A DNA stretch of 64,000 nucleotides from Alcaligenes sp. SDU_A2 (GTDB taxonomy: Bacteria > Pseudomonadota > Gammaproteobacteria > Burkholderiales > Burkholderiaceae_B): the NCBI RefSeq assembly GCF_038237375.1, contig NZ_CP151273.1, forward strand, positions 868,001 through 932,000, in the 5' to 3' direction. How positions within the stretch are numbered: the first letter of the stretch is position 1; each line of letters begins with the position of its first letter. A program made the position numbers and the translations under genes. This document shows positions 34,498-42,765 of the stretch, piece by piece. Below the pieces are notes generated by a model, which ran no database searches, had not been told where the DNA came from, and saw nothing but the letters and a program-made list of their open reading frames with translations.

Positions 34498-35790
34498 TTA
34501 GGTGCGTGTGATGTGCTTGACGTAGTCGCGCAGCTTGGTCGCCGGGTTCAGGAGCAGGTCTGGATCGACGGGCAGATTCTGTTCCATGATTGTGCGCAGG
34601 GCGCGCAGCTCGGCCCCTGCATTAACGGCAATGGCGTGTTGCAGGTGCCGGCCCTCGAAGGCCAGCAGCATGAACTTGACGGTTTCGTCTGTGTTGTTCA
34701 TTGTGCCGCGCACCTGGTAGTCCAATTCGGGTTTGCCTAGTCCCAGCATCTGAATATTGCAGCCCAGCACATCCGTCCAGAACCAGCACACGGGGCGTTC
34801 GGGCGGGGTCTGATCGGCAATCAGGTGGGCCACTTGGCGGGCCTGCTCGTTGGCGTTCTGCCAGGATTCGATGCGCAAGCGTGTGGCTGTGTCGGGGCAG
34901 ACTTGGGTGGTGCAGTCGCCGGCGGCATAGATATCATCCGCGCTAGTGCGCCCTTGCCGGTCCACGATGATGCCGGCAGTCAGATCGTCCACGGCAATGC
35001 CGCTGGCGCGCGCCAGCGTGGAATTGGCCTGTAGCCCGGCGGCCACGATGGCCAGGTCGCCGTTCAGGGTATGGCCGTCGTCCAGTTCCAGTTGTACCGG
35101 GCGTGCGCCATCGGGCAGGAAGTGTGCCTGACGCACGCCGTGGCCCAGATGCACCGCGATGCCGTGGGACTGGAATCGTTCCAGCAGCCATTGCGACAGC
35201 AAGGCTGGTGCGCTGCGGGCCAGCAGGCGCGGTGCGGCCTCCACAATACTGACCAGCGCGCCGGTTTCGTGGGCACTGCTTGCCAGCTCCAGCCCCATGA
35301 ATCCGCCGCCTACGACCATGACGTGCAATCCTGGGCGCAGGCGGGCTCGCAATGCCAGGGCATCGTCCAGCGTGCGCAGATACAGGGCGTTGGACTGCGC
35401 AGCCGGCAGCAGCGCCAATTCGCGGGCCGTGCCGCCGGTAGCTAACACGGCGTGCTCGAATTGCCAGACCTGACCGTTGTCGAGCGTCGCTTGGCGTTTG
35501 GCACAGTCCAAAGACTGCACGGTAGTGCCTAATAATAAGATGATGCCTTGCTCCTGGTAGAACGCGGCTTTCTGTAGAAAGATGCTGTCGTCGCTCGTGG
35601 TGGTCTTGAGCACATCCTTGGACAGAGGAGGGCGTTCGTAAGGCAGGTGGGTTTCGTCACCTACCAGCGTGATGCTGCCGGCGTAGCCCAGGCTGCGCAG
35701 TTCACGCGCCAGTACCGCGGCCGCTTGTCCGGCACCGATGATCAGTACGCAAGTATGGTGTTCCATGATGTCGCAGATTCCGTCAGCCAC
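34498..35790 (-). CDS. picB3: 6-hydroxypicolinate 3-monooxygenase, ferredoxin reductase component
   Basis: This 430-residue FAD protein belongs to the BphA4/rubredoxin reductase group. FAD motif VLIIGAGQAAAVLARELRSL, then LPYERPPLSKDVL, the NAD motif VMVVGGGFMGLELASSA near residue 155 and the second FAD motif ADDIYAAGDCTTQ are all present. It moves electrons from NAD(P)H to the Rieske ferredoxin encoded upstream. The alternative start MEHHTCVLIIGAG (residue 9) is equally possible. Spacing to the next gene is 21 bases. Confidence 0.9.
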   Translation of the reverse strand: MADGICDIMEHHTCVLIIGAGQAAAVLARELRSLGYAGSITLVGDETHLPYERPPLSKDVLKTTTSDDSIFLQKAAFYQEQGIILLLGTTVQSLDCAKRQATLDNGQVWQFEHAVLATGGTARELALLPAAQSNALYLRTLDDALALRARLRPGLHVMVVGGGFMGLELASSAHETGALVSIVEAAPRLLARSAPALLSQWLLERFQSHGIAVHLGHGVRQAHFLPDGARPVQLELDDGHTLNGDLAIVAAGLQANSTLARASGIAVDDLTAGIIVDRQGRTSADDIYAAGDCTTQVCPDTATRLRIESWQNANEQARQVAHLIADQTPPERPVCWFWTDVLGCNIQMLGLGKPELDYQVRGTMNNTDETVKFMLLAFEGRHLQHAIAVNAGAELRALRTIMEQNLPVDPDLLLNPATKLRDYVKHITRT

Positions 35791-35798
35791 TGTGGTTG

Positions 35799-36113
35799 TC
35801 AGGCCTGGCCCAGGTCGGCCAGGATGTCACTGCCTTCGATACGCAGCGGATAGACCTTGATGTCTACCGTTGCGGGCGCATTCATGGCTTTGCCGGTACG
35901 TAGACAGAACTTGGCTTGGTGCAAGGGGCATTCCACGCAGCCATCTTCCAGATAGCCGTCCGACAGCAGGGCGTATTGATGGGTGCAGACGTTGTCGGTC
36001 AGGAAAAACTCGCCGTCCAGTTTGTGCAGGGCCAGTTTTTTGCCATGCGCCTCGATGGCTTGCGACTCTTCGTTATCGATGGCGTCGATCTCGGAAATTT
36101 TTATCCAGTTCAC
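35799..36113 (-). CDS. picB4: 6-hydroxypicolinate 3-monooxygenase, Rieske ferredoxin component
   Basis: This 104-residue Rieske ferredoxin has ligands C43/H45 in DNVCTHQYALL and C62/H65 in VECPLHQAKF. The longer ORF start at 36173 would lie upstream of the promoter and operator at 36145-36158. The GTG at 36113, preceded by CGGAGA, gives the normal ferredoxin start VNWIKISEID and is chosen. It is the first gene of picB4B3B2B1 and passes electrons from the reductase to the oxygenase. Confidence 0.9.
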   Translation of the reverse strand: MNWIKISEIDAIDNEESQAIEAHGKKLALHKLDGEFFLTDNVCTHQYALLSDGYLEDGCVECPLHQAKFCLRTGKAMNAPATVDIKVYPLRIEGSDILADLGQA

Positions 36114-36144
36114 AGCAGTCTCCGAATAGGTGTGCTTATAATTA

Positions 36145-36158
36145 CTCAGTATACTGCA
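36145..36158 (-). promoter_or_regulatory. PicR operator and -10 box of the picB operon
   Basis: CTCAGTATACTGCA fits TCAG-N4-CTGC. Read on the minus strand it contains TATACT (36148-36153) as a good -10 box, about 35 bases before the picB4 start. The -35 region is only a T-rich stretch. Confidence 0.72.
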
Positions 36159-36270
36159 TAAATAAAAAAACAAAATATAAGTAGTCTTAGGGATTTTGCT
36201 AGTTTAAGCTTCATGTATTGATATTGCTTTTCTGTAGTTCATCAATGACATGCGTTGGTATTTTCCCTGC

Positions 36271-36299
36271 TTGACCACAAAATAATTAGTCAGCACACT
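36271..36299 (+). promoter_or_regulatory. picT1 promoter
   Basis: TTGACC (36271-36276) and CACACT (36294-36299) have a 17-base spacer, the same geometry as at picC. A start near 36306 gives an unusually long leader of about 190 bases before the TRAP binding protein gene. Confidence 0.58.
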
Positions 36300-36303
36300 T
36301 ACT
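36288..36303 (+). promoter_or_regulatory. PicR operator of the picT1-A operon
   Basis: AGTCAGCACACTTACT fits TCAG-N4-CTNN, here CTTA, with outer bases AGT/ACT also symmetric. Its N4-CT block is the -10 box. Confidence 0.68.
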
Positions 36304-36332
36304 ATTATCGCGGCTGATGAAAGCAGGATTTT

Positions 36333-36392
36333 ATGAAAACAGCAGCCAAGAGCGTCGGTCCGGCCCCTGGGGGGAAGGTCTGGAGTCCATAG
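36333..36392 (+). other. Possible 19-codon leader ORF before picT1
   Basis: ATG at 36333, preceded by AGCAGGA, opens a 19-codon frame ending in TAG within the long picT1 leader. A hairpin (CCTGGC/GCCAGG, 36435-36456, extended by ACA/TGT) follows before the gene. Coding is not proven; codon content is unremarkable. Confidence 0.25.
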
Positions 36393-36494
36393 GCAAATCC
36401 CTGCCTGCATGGAGCGCCAGATTGGCGGCGAACACCTGGCCCCCTGACGAGCCAGGGGTGTGAAGATATTCAAAATAATAGAAAGAGGTGAGTG

Positions 36495-37592
36495 ATGGAG
36501 CGTCGTAATTTTTTGCTGAAATCCGCTTGTGCAGCCGGCGCAGGCTTGGCGGCCGTGGCGGCCCCGGCCATTGCGCAAAGCAATCCCACCGTGCGTTGGC
36601 GCATGTCCACGGGCTGGCCCAAGAGCTTGGATACGATTTTTGGCTCGGCCGAAGCCTTGTGCAAGCGCGTCAGCGAACTGACCGAGGGCAAGTTCGAGAT
36701 CCGTGCCTTTCCGGGCGGAGAACTGGTGCCATACGCCCAGAACATGGATGCCATCAGCAACGGTACGGTGGAGTGTAACCACGTGCTTAGTACCGCCTTT
36801 GTCGGTAAGAACACCGCTGTTACTTTCGATACCGGCCTGTCTTTTGGCATGAATGCCCGTCAGCACAACGCCTGGGTTCAGTCGGGCGGGGGTCTGAAGC
36901 TGCTGCGTGACATGTACAGCCAGTACAACATTGTCAATTTCGTGGCCGGCAATGTGGGTGTACAGATGGGCGGCTGGTTCCGCAAGGAAATCCAGAACCT
37001 GGAGGATCTGAAGGGTTTGAAGATGCGCATCGGCGGCATTGGCGGCATGGTCTTGTCCAAATTGGGTGCCGTGCCCCAGCAGATTCCACCCAGCGATATT
37101 TACTCCTCGCTGGAGAAAGGCACCATCGATGCGGCCGAGTGGATCGGTCCTTACGATGATGAAAAACTGGGCCTGAACAAGGTGGCGCCTTTTTACTATT
37201 CTCCAGGCTGGTTCGAGGGCAGCGCTTCGTTGACCAGCATGGTCAACAAAGACGCTTGGGAAGCCTTGCCGGCCAGTTTCAAGGCGGCTTTCGAGACAGC
37301 ATGCAACGAGCAGACCTTGTTGTGTCTGGCCAAATACGATGCCGTCAATCCAGGCGCGTTGCGCAAGTTGGTGGCAGACGGTGCCAAGCTGCGCTACTTC
37401 CCCAAGGACGTCATGAAAGCAGCCTATGACAAGTCCCAGGAGCTGTGGAAGGAGCTGTCCGCAAGCAACGCTGATTTTGCCAAGATCTATCCCAGCTGGA
37501 AGGCTTTTCAGGAACAAGAGGCCAGTTGGTTCAGAGTGGCCGAGAGCGCGTTGGACAACTTTACGTTCAGCGAACTGGGCAAGCGCGGTTAA
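36495..37592 (+). CDS. picT1: TRAP transporter solute-binding protein (DctP type)
   Basis: This 365-residue protein has a twin-arginine signal MERRNFLLKSACAAGAG...AQS. The DctP/TakP fold shows in RWRMSTGWPKSL, RISELTEGKFEIRAFPGGEL-like segment and MRIGGIGGMVLSKLGAVPQQIPP, with the ligand-binding arginine in the LKMRIGG strand typical of carboxylate binders. It opens the operon with the picolinate hydroxylase and the DctQ/DctM membrane genes, so picolinate is the likely ligand (inference). AGAGG precedes the ATG at 36495. Confidence 0.9.
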   Translation: MERRNFLLKSACAAGAGLAAVAAPAIAQSNPTVRWRMSTGWPKSLDTIFGSAEALCKRVSELTEGKFEIRAFPGGELVPYAQNMDAISNGTVECNHVLSTAFVGKNTAVTFDTGLSFGMNARQHNAWVQSGGGLKLLRDMYSQYNIVNFVAGNVGVQMGGWFRKEIQNLEDLKGLKMRIGGIGGMVLSKLGAVPQQIPPSDIYSSLEKGTIDAAEWIGPYDDEKLGLNKVAPFYYSPGWFEGSASLTSMVNKDAWEALPASFKAAFETACNEQTLLCLAKYDAVNPGALRKLVADGAKLRYFPKDVMKAAYDKSQELWKELSASNADFAKIYPSWKAFQEQEASWFRVAESALDNFTFSELGKRG

Positions 37593-37616
37593 GTCGGTTT
37601 TCCTCAAGGTAGGTCC

Positions 37617-40010
37617 ATGAGTCAGCACAGTTACCCGTCACGCCCGGGTGGCCAGGGGGTGGGCGCGCGCATTCTTCGCAAAGAAGATGCGCGTCACCTT
37701 CATGGTCGGGGCAATTTCATTGGCAATATGAGCATGCCGGGCCTGCAGGAAGTCGCCTTCCTGCGCAGTCCCATGGCGCATGCTCGCCTCTCTCAGATCC
37801 AGATTGACGATGCGGTACGTCAGCACGTATTCACGCGTGCCGATATGTCCGATTGCCTGGATATCTACGCGGCATCCACGCTGCCCAGCTATCAGGCATC
37901 CAGCATGCCTCCCTTGGCCAGCGGGCAAGTACGCTATGTTGGTGAGCCGGTGGCCTTGGCGCTGGGCGGCAGCCGCGCCTTGGCCGAAGATGTCTTGGAA
38001 CAGGTGCAGGTTATTTACCAGGAACTGCCGGTATATGGCAGCGTTCAAGCCTCCCTGGCTGCCCAAGGCGATCTGTTGCACGAAGGCTGGCAGGACAATG
38101 TGTTCGTTACCCTGCGTTCGGACGCGGCTTTTGAAGAGCATGCGGCCCGTGCCGACCGTGTGGTCGAGCATTCGGTCAGCCTGTCGCGTCAGTGCATGTT
38201 GCCTATGGAAGGCAAAGCTGTGTTGGCCTATTGGGATTTTCAGGCTGATCAGTTGGTGGTGTATTGCGGCAGCCAGATTCCGCACATGCATCGTACCGGC
38301 ATTGCCCAATTTCTGGGTATGGATCAGGCCCAGGTGCGGGTGATTTCGCCCGATGTGGGCGGGGCCTTCGGTTATAAATGCGTGCTGCACCAGGAAGAAC
38401 TGGCGGTGGCCTGGCTGGCCAAGACGTTTCGCACGCCTTTTCGCTATCTGGAAGACCGGCGCGAACATTTGATTGCCGGTGCCAATACCCGCGAACATCA
38501 ATATCGGCTAAAGGCGCATATTAGTCACGAGGGTCGTCTGCTGGCCCTGGACGCGGAAATCGATATCGACGGTGGTGCCTATTCGGTCTGGCCTTTTACG
38601 GTAGGGCTGGAGGTGGGCCAGGCGCTGGGCAATCTGCCTGGCCCTTATGATTTTCGCGGCTATCGTTGCCGCACGCGTGGCGTGGCCACCAATAAGCCCG
38701 GTTTTATGCCTTATCGCGGCGTGGCTCGCACCGGTGTGTGCCTGGCCATTGAACAGATGATGGATCAGATCGCTCTGGCCGTGGGCAAGACCGCCTGGGA
38801 AGTGCGTTTGATGAATCTGGTCCAGGGCGAGCAGATGCCTTACGTGAACGTGGCCAATAAGCACTATGACTCGGGTAATTATCCCGAAAGCCTGCGTCGC
38901 GCTCTGGCGGCGGTGGATATGCAGGCCGTGTTGGCGCGACAGGCGCAGGGCGAGGCGGATGGACGTTTGATCGGTCTGGGGGTGGCCACGTATACCGAGC
39001 AGTCGGCGCACGGCACTTCCGTGTTCGCCAGTTGGGGCACTGCGGTCATCCCTGGCTTTGACCAGGCGTTCGTGCGCATGACGCCCGATGGCGGGCTGGA
39101 AGTGCGCGTGGGCGTGCATTCGCACGGTCAGGGCATGGAGACGACGTTTGCGCAGATTGCCAGTGAAATTCTTGGCATCGCGGTTCCTCATATCAAGGTC
39201 GTGCATGGCGATACAGGGCGTACGCCGTTTTCCACCGGCACCTATGCCTCGCGTTCGCTGGTCATGTCCGGCGGAGCCGTGTCGCGCGCCTGCAAGGAAT
39301 TACTGGTGCGTTTGCGCAAGATTGCAGCGCATATGCTGCAGGCCGATCAGATGGAGCTGGACCAACAGGGGGCGGTGTTCAGCGCCGGTGGCCGCAGCGT
39401 GACGCTGGCTCAGGTGGCCGATGCCTGGTACATCAATCCGCAGCATCTGCCGGCAGATGTGGACCCGCAGGGTCTGGAGCTGTCGGTGGGCTATAAGCCT
39501 AAGGTGGACACCGGAAGTTTTACGTATGCCAGCAACGCCGTGGTGGTCGCAGTGGACCCGCGTACCGGTGGGGTGGAAGTGCTCAAGTACGTCGTGGTCG
39601 AGGATTGCGGTGTCATGATCAACCCCATGATCGTCGAAGGTCAGACCATAGGCGGCATTGCCCAAGGCATAGGCACGGCCCTGTACGAAGAAATGCCCTA
39701 CGACGAGTTCGGCCAGCCGCTGGCCTCCACCTTGGCCGATTATGTGATGCCGGGTGCCTGCGAAGTACCCAATATCCATATCGAGCATATGGAAAGTCCG
39801 TCGCCTCATACCGAATTCGGGGCTAAGGGCATGGGCGAGGGCGGGGCCATTGCGCCGCCGGCCGCCATTATGTCCGCGATCAACAATGCTTTGAAGCCTA
39901 TCGGTGCACAGGTATCGCATACCCCGGTTACGCCGCATCGCGTGCTGAGCGCGATACATGCTGTTGCCGCACGGCAGGGCACGGTGTCCGTCTCGGAGGT
40001 TCAGGCATGA
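37617..40010 (+). CDS. picA1: Picolinate 6-hydroxylase, molybdopterin-binding large subunit
   Basis: This 797-residue subunit belongs to the xanthine dehydrogenase/CO dehydrogenase large-chain family. Cofactor motifs are SPDVGGAFGYKC (near residue 245), PYRGVARTG and the C-terminal EFGAKGMGEGGAIAPPA, which holds the catalytic glutamate. It hydroxylates picolinate at C6 with water-derived oxygen. The gene lies 24 bases after the TRAP binding protein gene and overlaps the FAD subunit by four bases. Numbering A1-A3 follows gene order and may differ from databases. Confidence 0.9.
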   Translation: MSQHSYPSRPGGQGVGARILRKEDARHLHGRGNFIGNMSMPGLQEVAFLRSPMAHARLSQIQIDDAVRQHVFTRADMSDCLDIYAASTLPSYQASSMPPLASGQVRYVGEPVALALGGSRALAEDVLEQVQVIYQELPVYGSVQASLAAQGDLLHEGWQDNVFVTLRSDAAFEEHAARADRVVEHSVSLSRQCMLPMEGKAVLAYWDFQADQLVVYCGSQIPHMHRTGIAQFLGMDQAQVRVISPDVGGAFGYKCVLHQEELAVAWLAKTFRTPFRYLEDRREHLIAGANTREHQYRLKAHISHEGRLLALDAEIDIDGGAYSVWPFTVGLEVGQALGNLPGPYDFRGYRCRTRGVATNKPGFMPYRGVARTGVCLAIEQMMDQIALAVGKTAWEVRLMNLVQGEQMPYVNVANKHYDSGNYPESLRRALAAVDMQAVLARQAQGEADGRLIGLGVATYTEQSAHGTSVFASWGTAVIPGFDQAFVRMTPDGGLEVRVGVHSHGQGMETTFAQIASEILGIAVPHIKVVHGDTGRTPFSTGTYASRSLVMSGGAVSRACKELLVRLRKIAAHMLQADQMELDQQGAVFSAGGRSVTLAQVADAWYINPQHLPADVDPQGLELSVGYKPKVDTGSFTYASNAVVVAVDPRTGGVEVLKYVVVEDCGVMINPMIVEGQTIGGIAQGIGTALYEEMPYDEFGQPLASTLADYVMPGACEVPNIHIEHMESPSPHTEFGAKGMGEGGAIAPPAAIMSAINNALKPIGAQVSHTPVTPHRVLSAIHAVAARQGTVSVSEVQA

Positions 40011-40843
40011 AGGCCGCCAAATTCGACTATGAACGGGCTGTCAGCCTGCAACAGATCCAGGATGCGTTGGCTGGTGAACCTGGTGGTGTGCGCCTGATGG
40101 GCGGCAGTCAATCGCTGGGACCGATGCTCAATCTGCGTCTGGTGCGTCCAGAACGTGTGCTTGACGTGTCCGCCGTGCCTGAGCTGCAGCAGGTCAGTAC
40201 GGTGAACGCTCAGGTGCGCATTGGCGCTGCCGTGACCCACGCCCAGATCGAGGATGGCCTGCACGAAGCCTTGCGCGGCCACATGATGCAGAAGGTCGCC
40301 GGCCGCATTGCCTATCGCGGCGTGCGTAATCGCGGCACGCTGGGCGGCAGCCTGGCCCACGCCGATCCGGCGGCCGATTGGGTGCTGACCTGCGTTGCGT
40401 TGGGCGCGCGCGTGAATGTGCGCGGCTCTGGCGGCACCCGCAGCGTTCCCATGGCGGACTTCATGGTGGCCGCCTACACCACGGTGCTGGAAGCTGGCGA
40501 GTTCATCGAGTCTGTGGATGTACCGGCGGTATCGGCGACCGCGCGCTGGGGCTACTACAAATTTACCCGCAAGGTCGGCGAGTTCGCCGACGCCAGTTGC
40601 GCCTGTTATTTCGATCCGGCCACGCGCACGGCGCGCGTGGTGATCGGGGCGATGGATGGCGCGCCGCGTTTTCTGCCCGAACTGGCGGCGAAGGTGGCCG
40701 CGCACGGTGCGGCGGCACTGGCCGGGGACACAATCGCAGCCGCCTTGCAGCCGATTCTCGCGCAGCGGGACCCGGCCCATCAGGAGCTGTTCCGTACGGT
40801 GGTGGAACGTAGCCTGCAACAGGCGCTGGGTTTGAAAGGTTAA
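40007..40843 (+). CDS. picA2: Picolinate 6-hydroxylase, FAD-binding subunit
   Basis: This 278-residue subunit has the CoxM-type FAD motifs MGGSQSLGPMLNLRLVRPE (near residue 32) and YRGVRNRGTLGGSLAHADPA (near residue 105). It is the same family as the partial gene at 1-766, but clearly a different paralogue: the latter has NRGTVGGSLCQLDP. It moves electrons from the iron-sulfur subunit to the acceptor. It overlaps the large-subunit stop (ATGA) and lies three bases before the 2Fe-2S gene. Confidence 0.9.
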   Translation: MKAAKFDYERAVSLQQIQDALAGEPGGVRLMGGSQSLGPMLNLRLVRPERVLDVSAVPELQQVSTVNAQVRIGAAVTHAQIEDGLHEALRGHMMQKVAGRIAYRGVRNRGTLGGSLAHADPAADWVLTCVALGARVNVRGSGGTRSVPMADFMVAAYTTVLEAGEFIESVDVPAVSATARWGYYKFTRKVGEFADASCACYFDPATRTARVVIGAMDGAPRFLPELAAKVAAHGAAALAGDTIAAALQPILAQRDPAHQELFRTVVERSLQQALGLKG

Positions 40844-40846
40844 GAC

Positions 40847-42022
40847 ATGGCAGAGATTTCCATCCAAATAAACGGCCGTAAGCAATCGCACCAGGCCGAA
40901 GCGCGTACTCATCTGGGTGATTTCATTCGCGAAAAAAGCCGGCTGACCGGCACGAATCTGAGCTGCGAGCATGGTGTTTGCGGTGCGTGTACAGTCCTGG
41001 TGGACGGCCGTCCGGTGCGCTCCTGTATTACGTTTGCCGGCGCGTGCGAGGGGCACGAGGTAAGGACCGTCGAAGGCTATGACGACGACCCCATCATGCT
41101 GCGGCTGCGTAGCGCTTTTTCCGAACACCATGCCTTGCAGTGCGGTTTTTGCACGCCCGGCATGTTGGCGACCAGTCGCGATATTGTGTTGCGCCTGCCC
41201 GAAGCCGACGAGGCCCGGGTACGCATCGAGCTGTCCGGCAATATTTGTCGCTGTACCGGCTATCAGGGAATTACGGCGGCCATTCTGTCCGTGCTCCAGG
41301 CGCTGCGCGAACAGCCCGACGATCAGGTTCAGGCCTTGCGCGCCGCCGTGGTTCAGCATGTGCAGCAGGACTGGACCCAAGGTGGTTTTGTCACTTTCGA
41401 GGCGGATCAGGAGGAAGTGTCCACAGTGGAGTCTGTGGCGGCGGATGCGGGCAGTGGGGAAAAAGGCAAGGGTCAGGCCATACAAGGTGGCTTTGATGCT
41501 GGTTTTCCCGCCGCTCAGGTCTGGGCGTTCATGACGGATTTGCCCCAAGTGGCCGCGTGCTTGCCGGGGGCCGTCATCGAGTCTCAGGAAGGGGCGAGCG
41601 TGCAGGGCAAGATCGCTATCAAGTTCGGTCCCATGTCGGCCGCCTTTAAAGGCCATGCCACCTTGGAGCGGGATGAAGCGCACCGCACCGCCGTATTGCG
41701 CGGCGAGGGCGTCGATTCGCTCAGCCAGTCGCGGGCGCGTGGCGATGTCCAGTATCAAGTCACGGCGCAAGGAGAGACCGGAAGCCGGGTCAGTGTGGAG
41801 CTGGTGTATGCGCTGCAAGGGCCCTTGGCGCAGTTCTCCCGCTCCGGACTGGTTCAGGATTTTGTCCGCCGCATGATCGCTGAATTCGGCAAGAACGTGA
41901 ATCTGCGCCTGGAAAAACCCTTGGCCCAGGGCGAGCAGCCCGCCGTGGCGCAGTTCAATCCGGTCAGGATGTTTTTCAGCATTCTGTGGGACCGCTTCAA
42001 GGGTTTCTTCCGACGATCTTGA
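40847..42022 (+). CDS. picA3: Picolinate 6-hydroxylase, 2Fe-2S subunit fused to a CoxG/SRPBCC domain
   Basis: This 391-residue protein is more than twice the usual 160 residues. Residues 1-165 are a normal two-cluster ferredoxin subunit: CEHGVCGACTVLVDG with a further Cys for the plant-type cluster, and CGFCTPGML...CRCTGYQ for the second. After a Glu/Ser-rich linker, residues 205-355 form a CoxG (SRPBCC) domain: AAQVWAFMTDLPQVAACLPG, KFGPMSAAFKGHATLERD. CoxG proteins help anchor or mature CO dehydrogenase-type enzymes at the membrane. The basic tail FFSILWDRFKGFFRRS could touch the membrane. Confidence 0.88.
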   Translation: MAEISIQINGRKQSHQAEARTHLGDFIREKSRLTGTNLSCEHGVCGACTVLVDGRPVRSCITFAGACEGHEVRTVEGYDDDPIMLRLRSAFSEHHALQCGFCTPGMLATSRDIVLRLPEADEARVRIELSGNICRCTGYQGITAAILSVLQALREQPDDQVQALRAAVVQHVQQDWTQGGFVTFEADQEEVSTVESVAADAGSGEKGKGQAIQGGFDAGFPAAQVWAFMTDLPQVAACLPGAVIESQEGASVQGKIAIKFGPMSAAFKGHATLERDEAHRTAVLRGEGVDSLSQSRARGDVQYQVTAQGETGSRVSVELVYALQGPLAQFSRSGLVQDFVRRMIAEFGKNVNLRLEKPLAQGEQPAVAQFNPVRMFFSILWDRFKGFFRRS

Positions 42023-42030
42023 GCTCGCCA

Positions 42031-42047
42031 GGCGGGCGCGGCCCGCC
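42031..42047 (+). repeat. GC-rich hairpin between picA3 and picT2
   Basis: GGCGGG / CCCGCC with a 5-base loop lies nine bases after the picA3 stop, without a T run. It may stabilise the upstream mRNA or lower expression of the transporter genes. Confidence 0.4.
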
Positions 42048-42148
42048 GTGGCTCCTGGTCGGGAGCGCATGGCGGTGCGCAAGGCCGGTCGCATGCGGGG
42101 TTGTATACGGCATGCCACTACTTTCAACGCAGAAAATCTGGGGGATTG

Positions 42149-42757
42149 ATGCAATTTTTACTGAAACTGTCCAGGGCGATAGACAGCCTGAACCGATGGT
42201 GTGGTCGCACAGTCATGTGGTTGGTCTTGATCGTGGTGCTGATCAGCTCGTCGAACGCGATATCGCGCAAATTTTTTGATATGAGTTCAAACGCCTGGCT
42301 CGAGGCGCAGTGGTATTTGTTCGGTGCCTTGTTTCTGCTGACCGGCGGCTACACGTTTTTGCGCAATGAACATGTCCGCGTCGATGTGCTGGCGGCTCGT
42401 CTATCCGAGCGCAAGCAGATCGTTATCGAGATTGTGGGCGTGCTCTTGTTCATGCTGCCGGCTTGCCTGGCCATCATGGTTCTGTCCTGGCCTGTATTCA
42501 TGGATTCGTATGTGACGCATGAGCTGTCGTCCAATTCGGGTGGCCTGATCCGCTGGCCGGCCAAGCTGATCATTCCCGTCGGTTTCGCGCTGATTTCCTT
42601 GCAGGGAGTCTCGCACCTGATCAAGTGCATCGGGTTTCTGCGCGGCCTCTGCCCCAATCCCAACAAGAAGCTGCTGGACAAAAGCCCGGAAGAGCTGCTG
42701 GCCGAGGATATCGCGCGGCAGGCGCAAGCCAAATTCGAGCAACAACAGAAAGGCTGA
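42149..42757 (+). CDS. picT2: TRAP transporter small membrane subunit (DctQ type)
   Basis: This 202-residue protein has four predicted helices, with WCGRTVMWLVLIVVLISSSNAISRKFFDMSSNAWLEAQWY showing the DctQ pattern in its first two. ATG 42149 follows GGGGG at a short distance and starts the family N-terminus; the ORF start at 42101 adds unrelated residues. It partners DctM, whose gene begins eight bases later. Confidence 0.88.
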   Translation: MQFLLKLSRAIDSLNRWCGRTVMWLVLIVVLISSSNAISRKFFDMSSNAWLEAQWYLFGALFLLTGGYTFLRNEHVRVDVLAARLSERKQIVIEIVGVLLFMLPACLAIMVLSWPVFMDSYVTHELSSNSGGLIRWPAKLIIPVGFALISLQGVSHLIKCIGFLRGLCPNPNKKLLDKSPEELLAEDIARQAQAKFEQQQKG

Positions 42758-42765
42758 ACCTCATC

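Noticed and set aside
36113-36173. Start of the Rieske ferredoxin at 36173
   Set aside because: That start would lie upstream of the predicted promoter and operator and adds 20 residues foreign to the family; GTG at 36113 has a good ribosome-binding site.
40001-42154. 717-codon ORF on the minus strand
   Set aside because: It covers picA2 and picA3 antisense; the real subunits on the plus strand have intact cofactor motifs and coupled starts.
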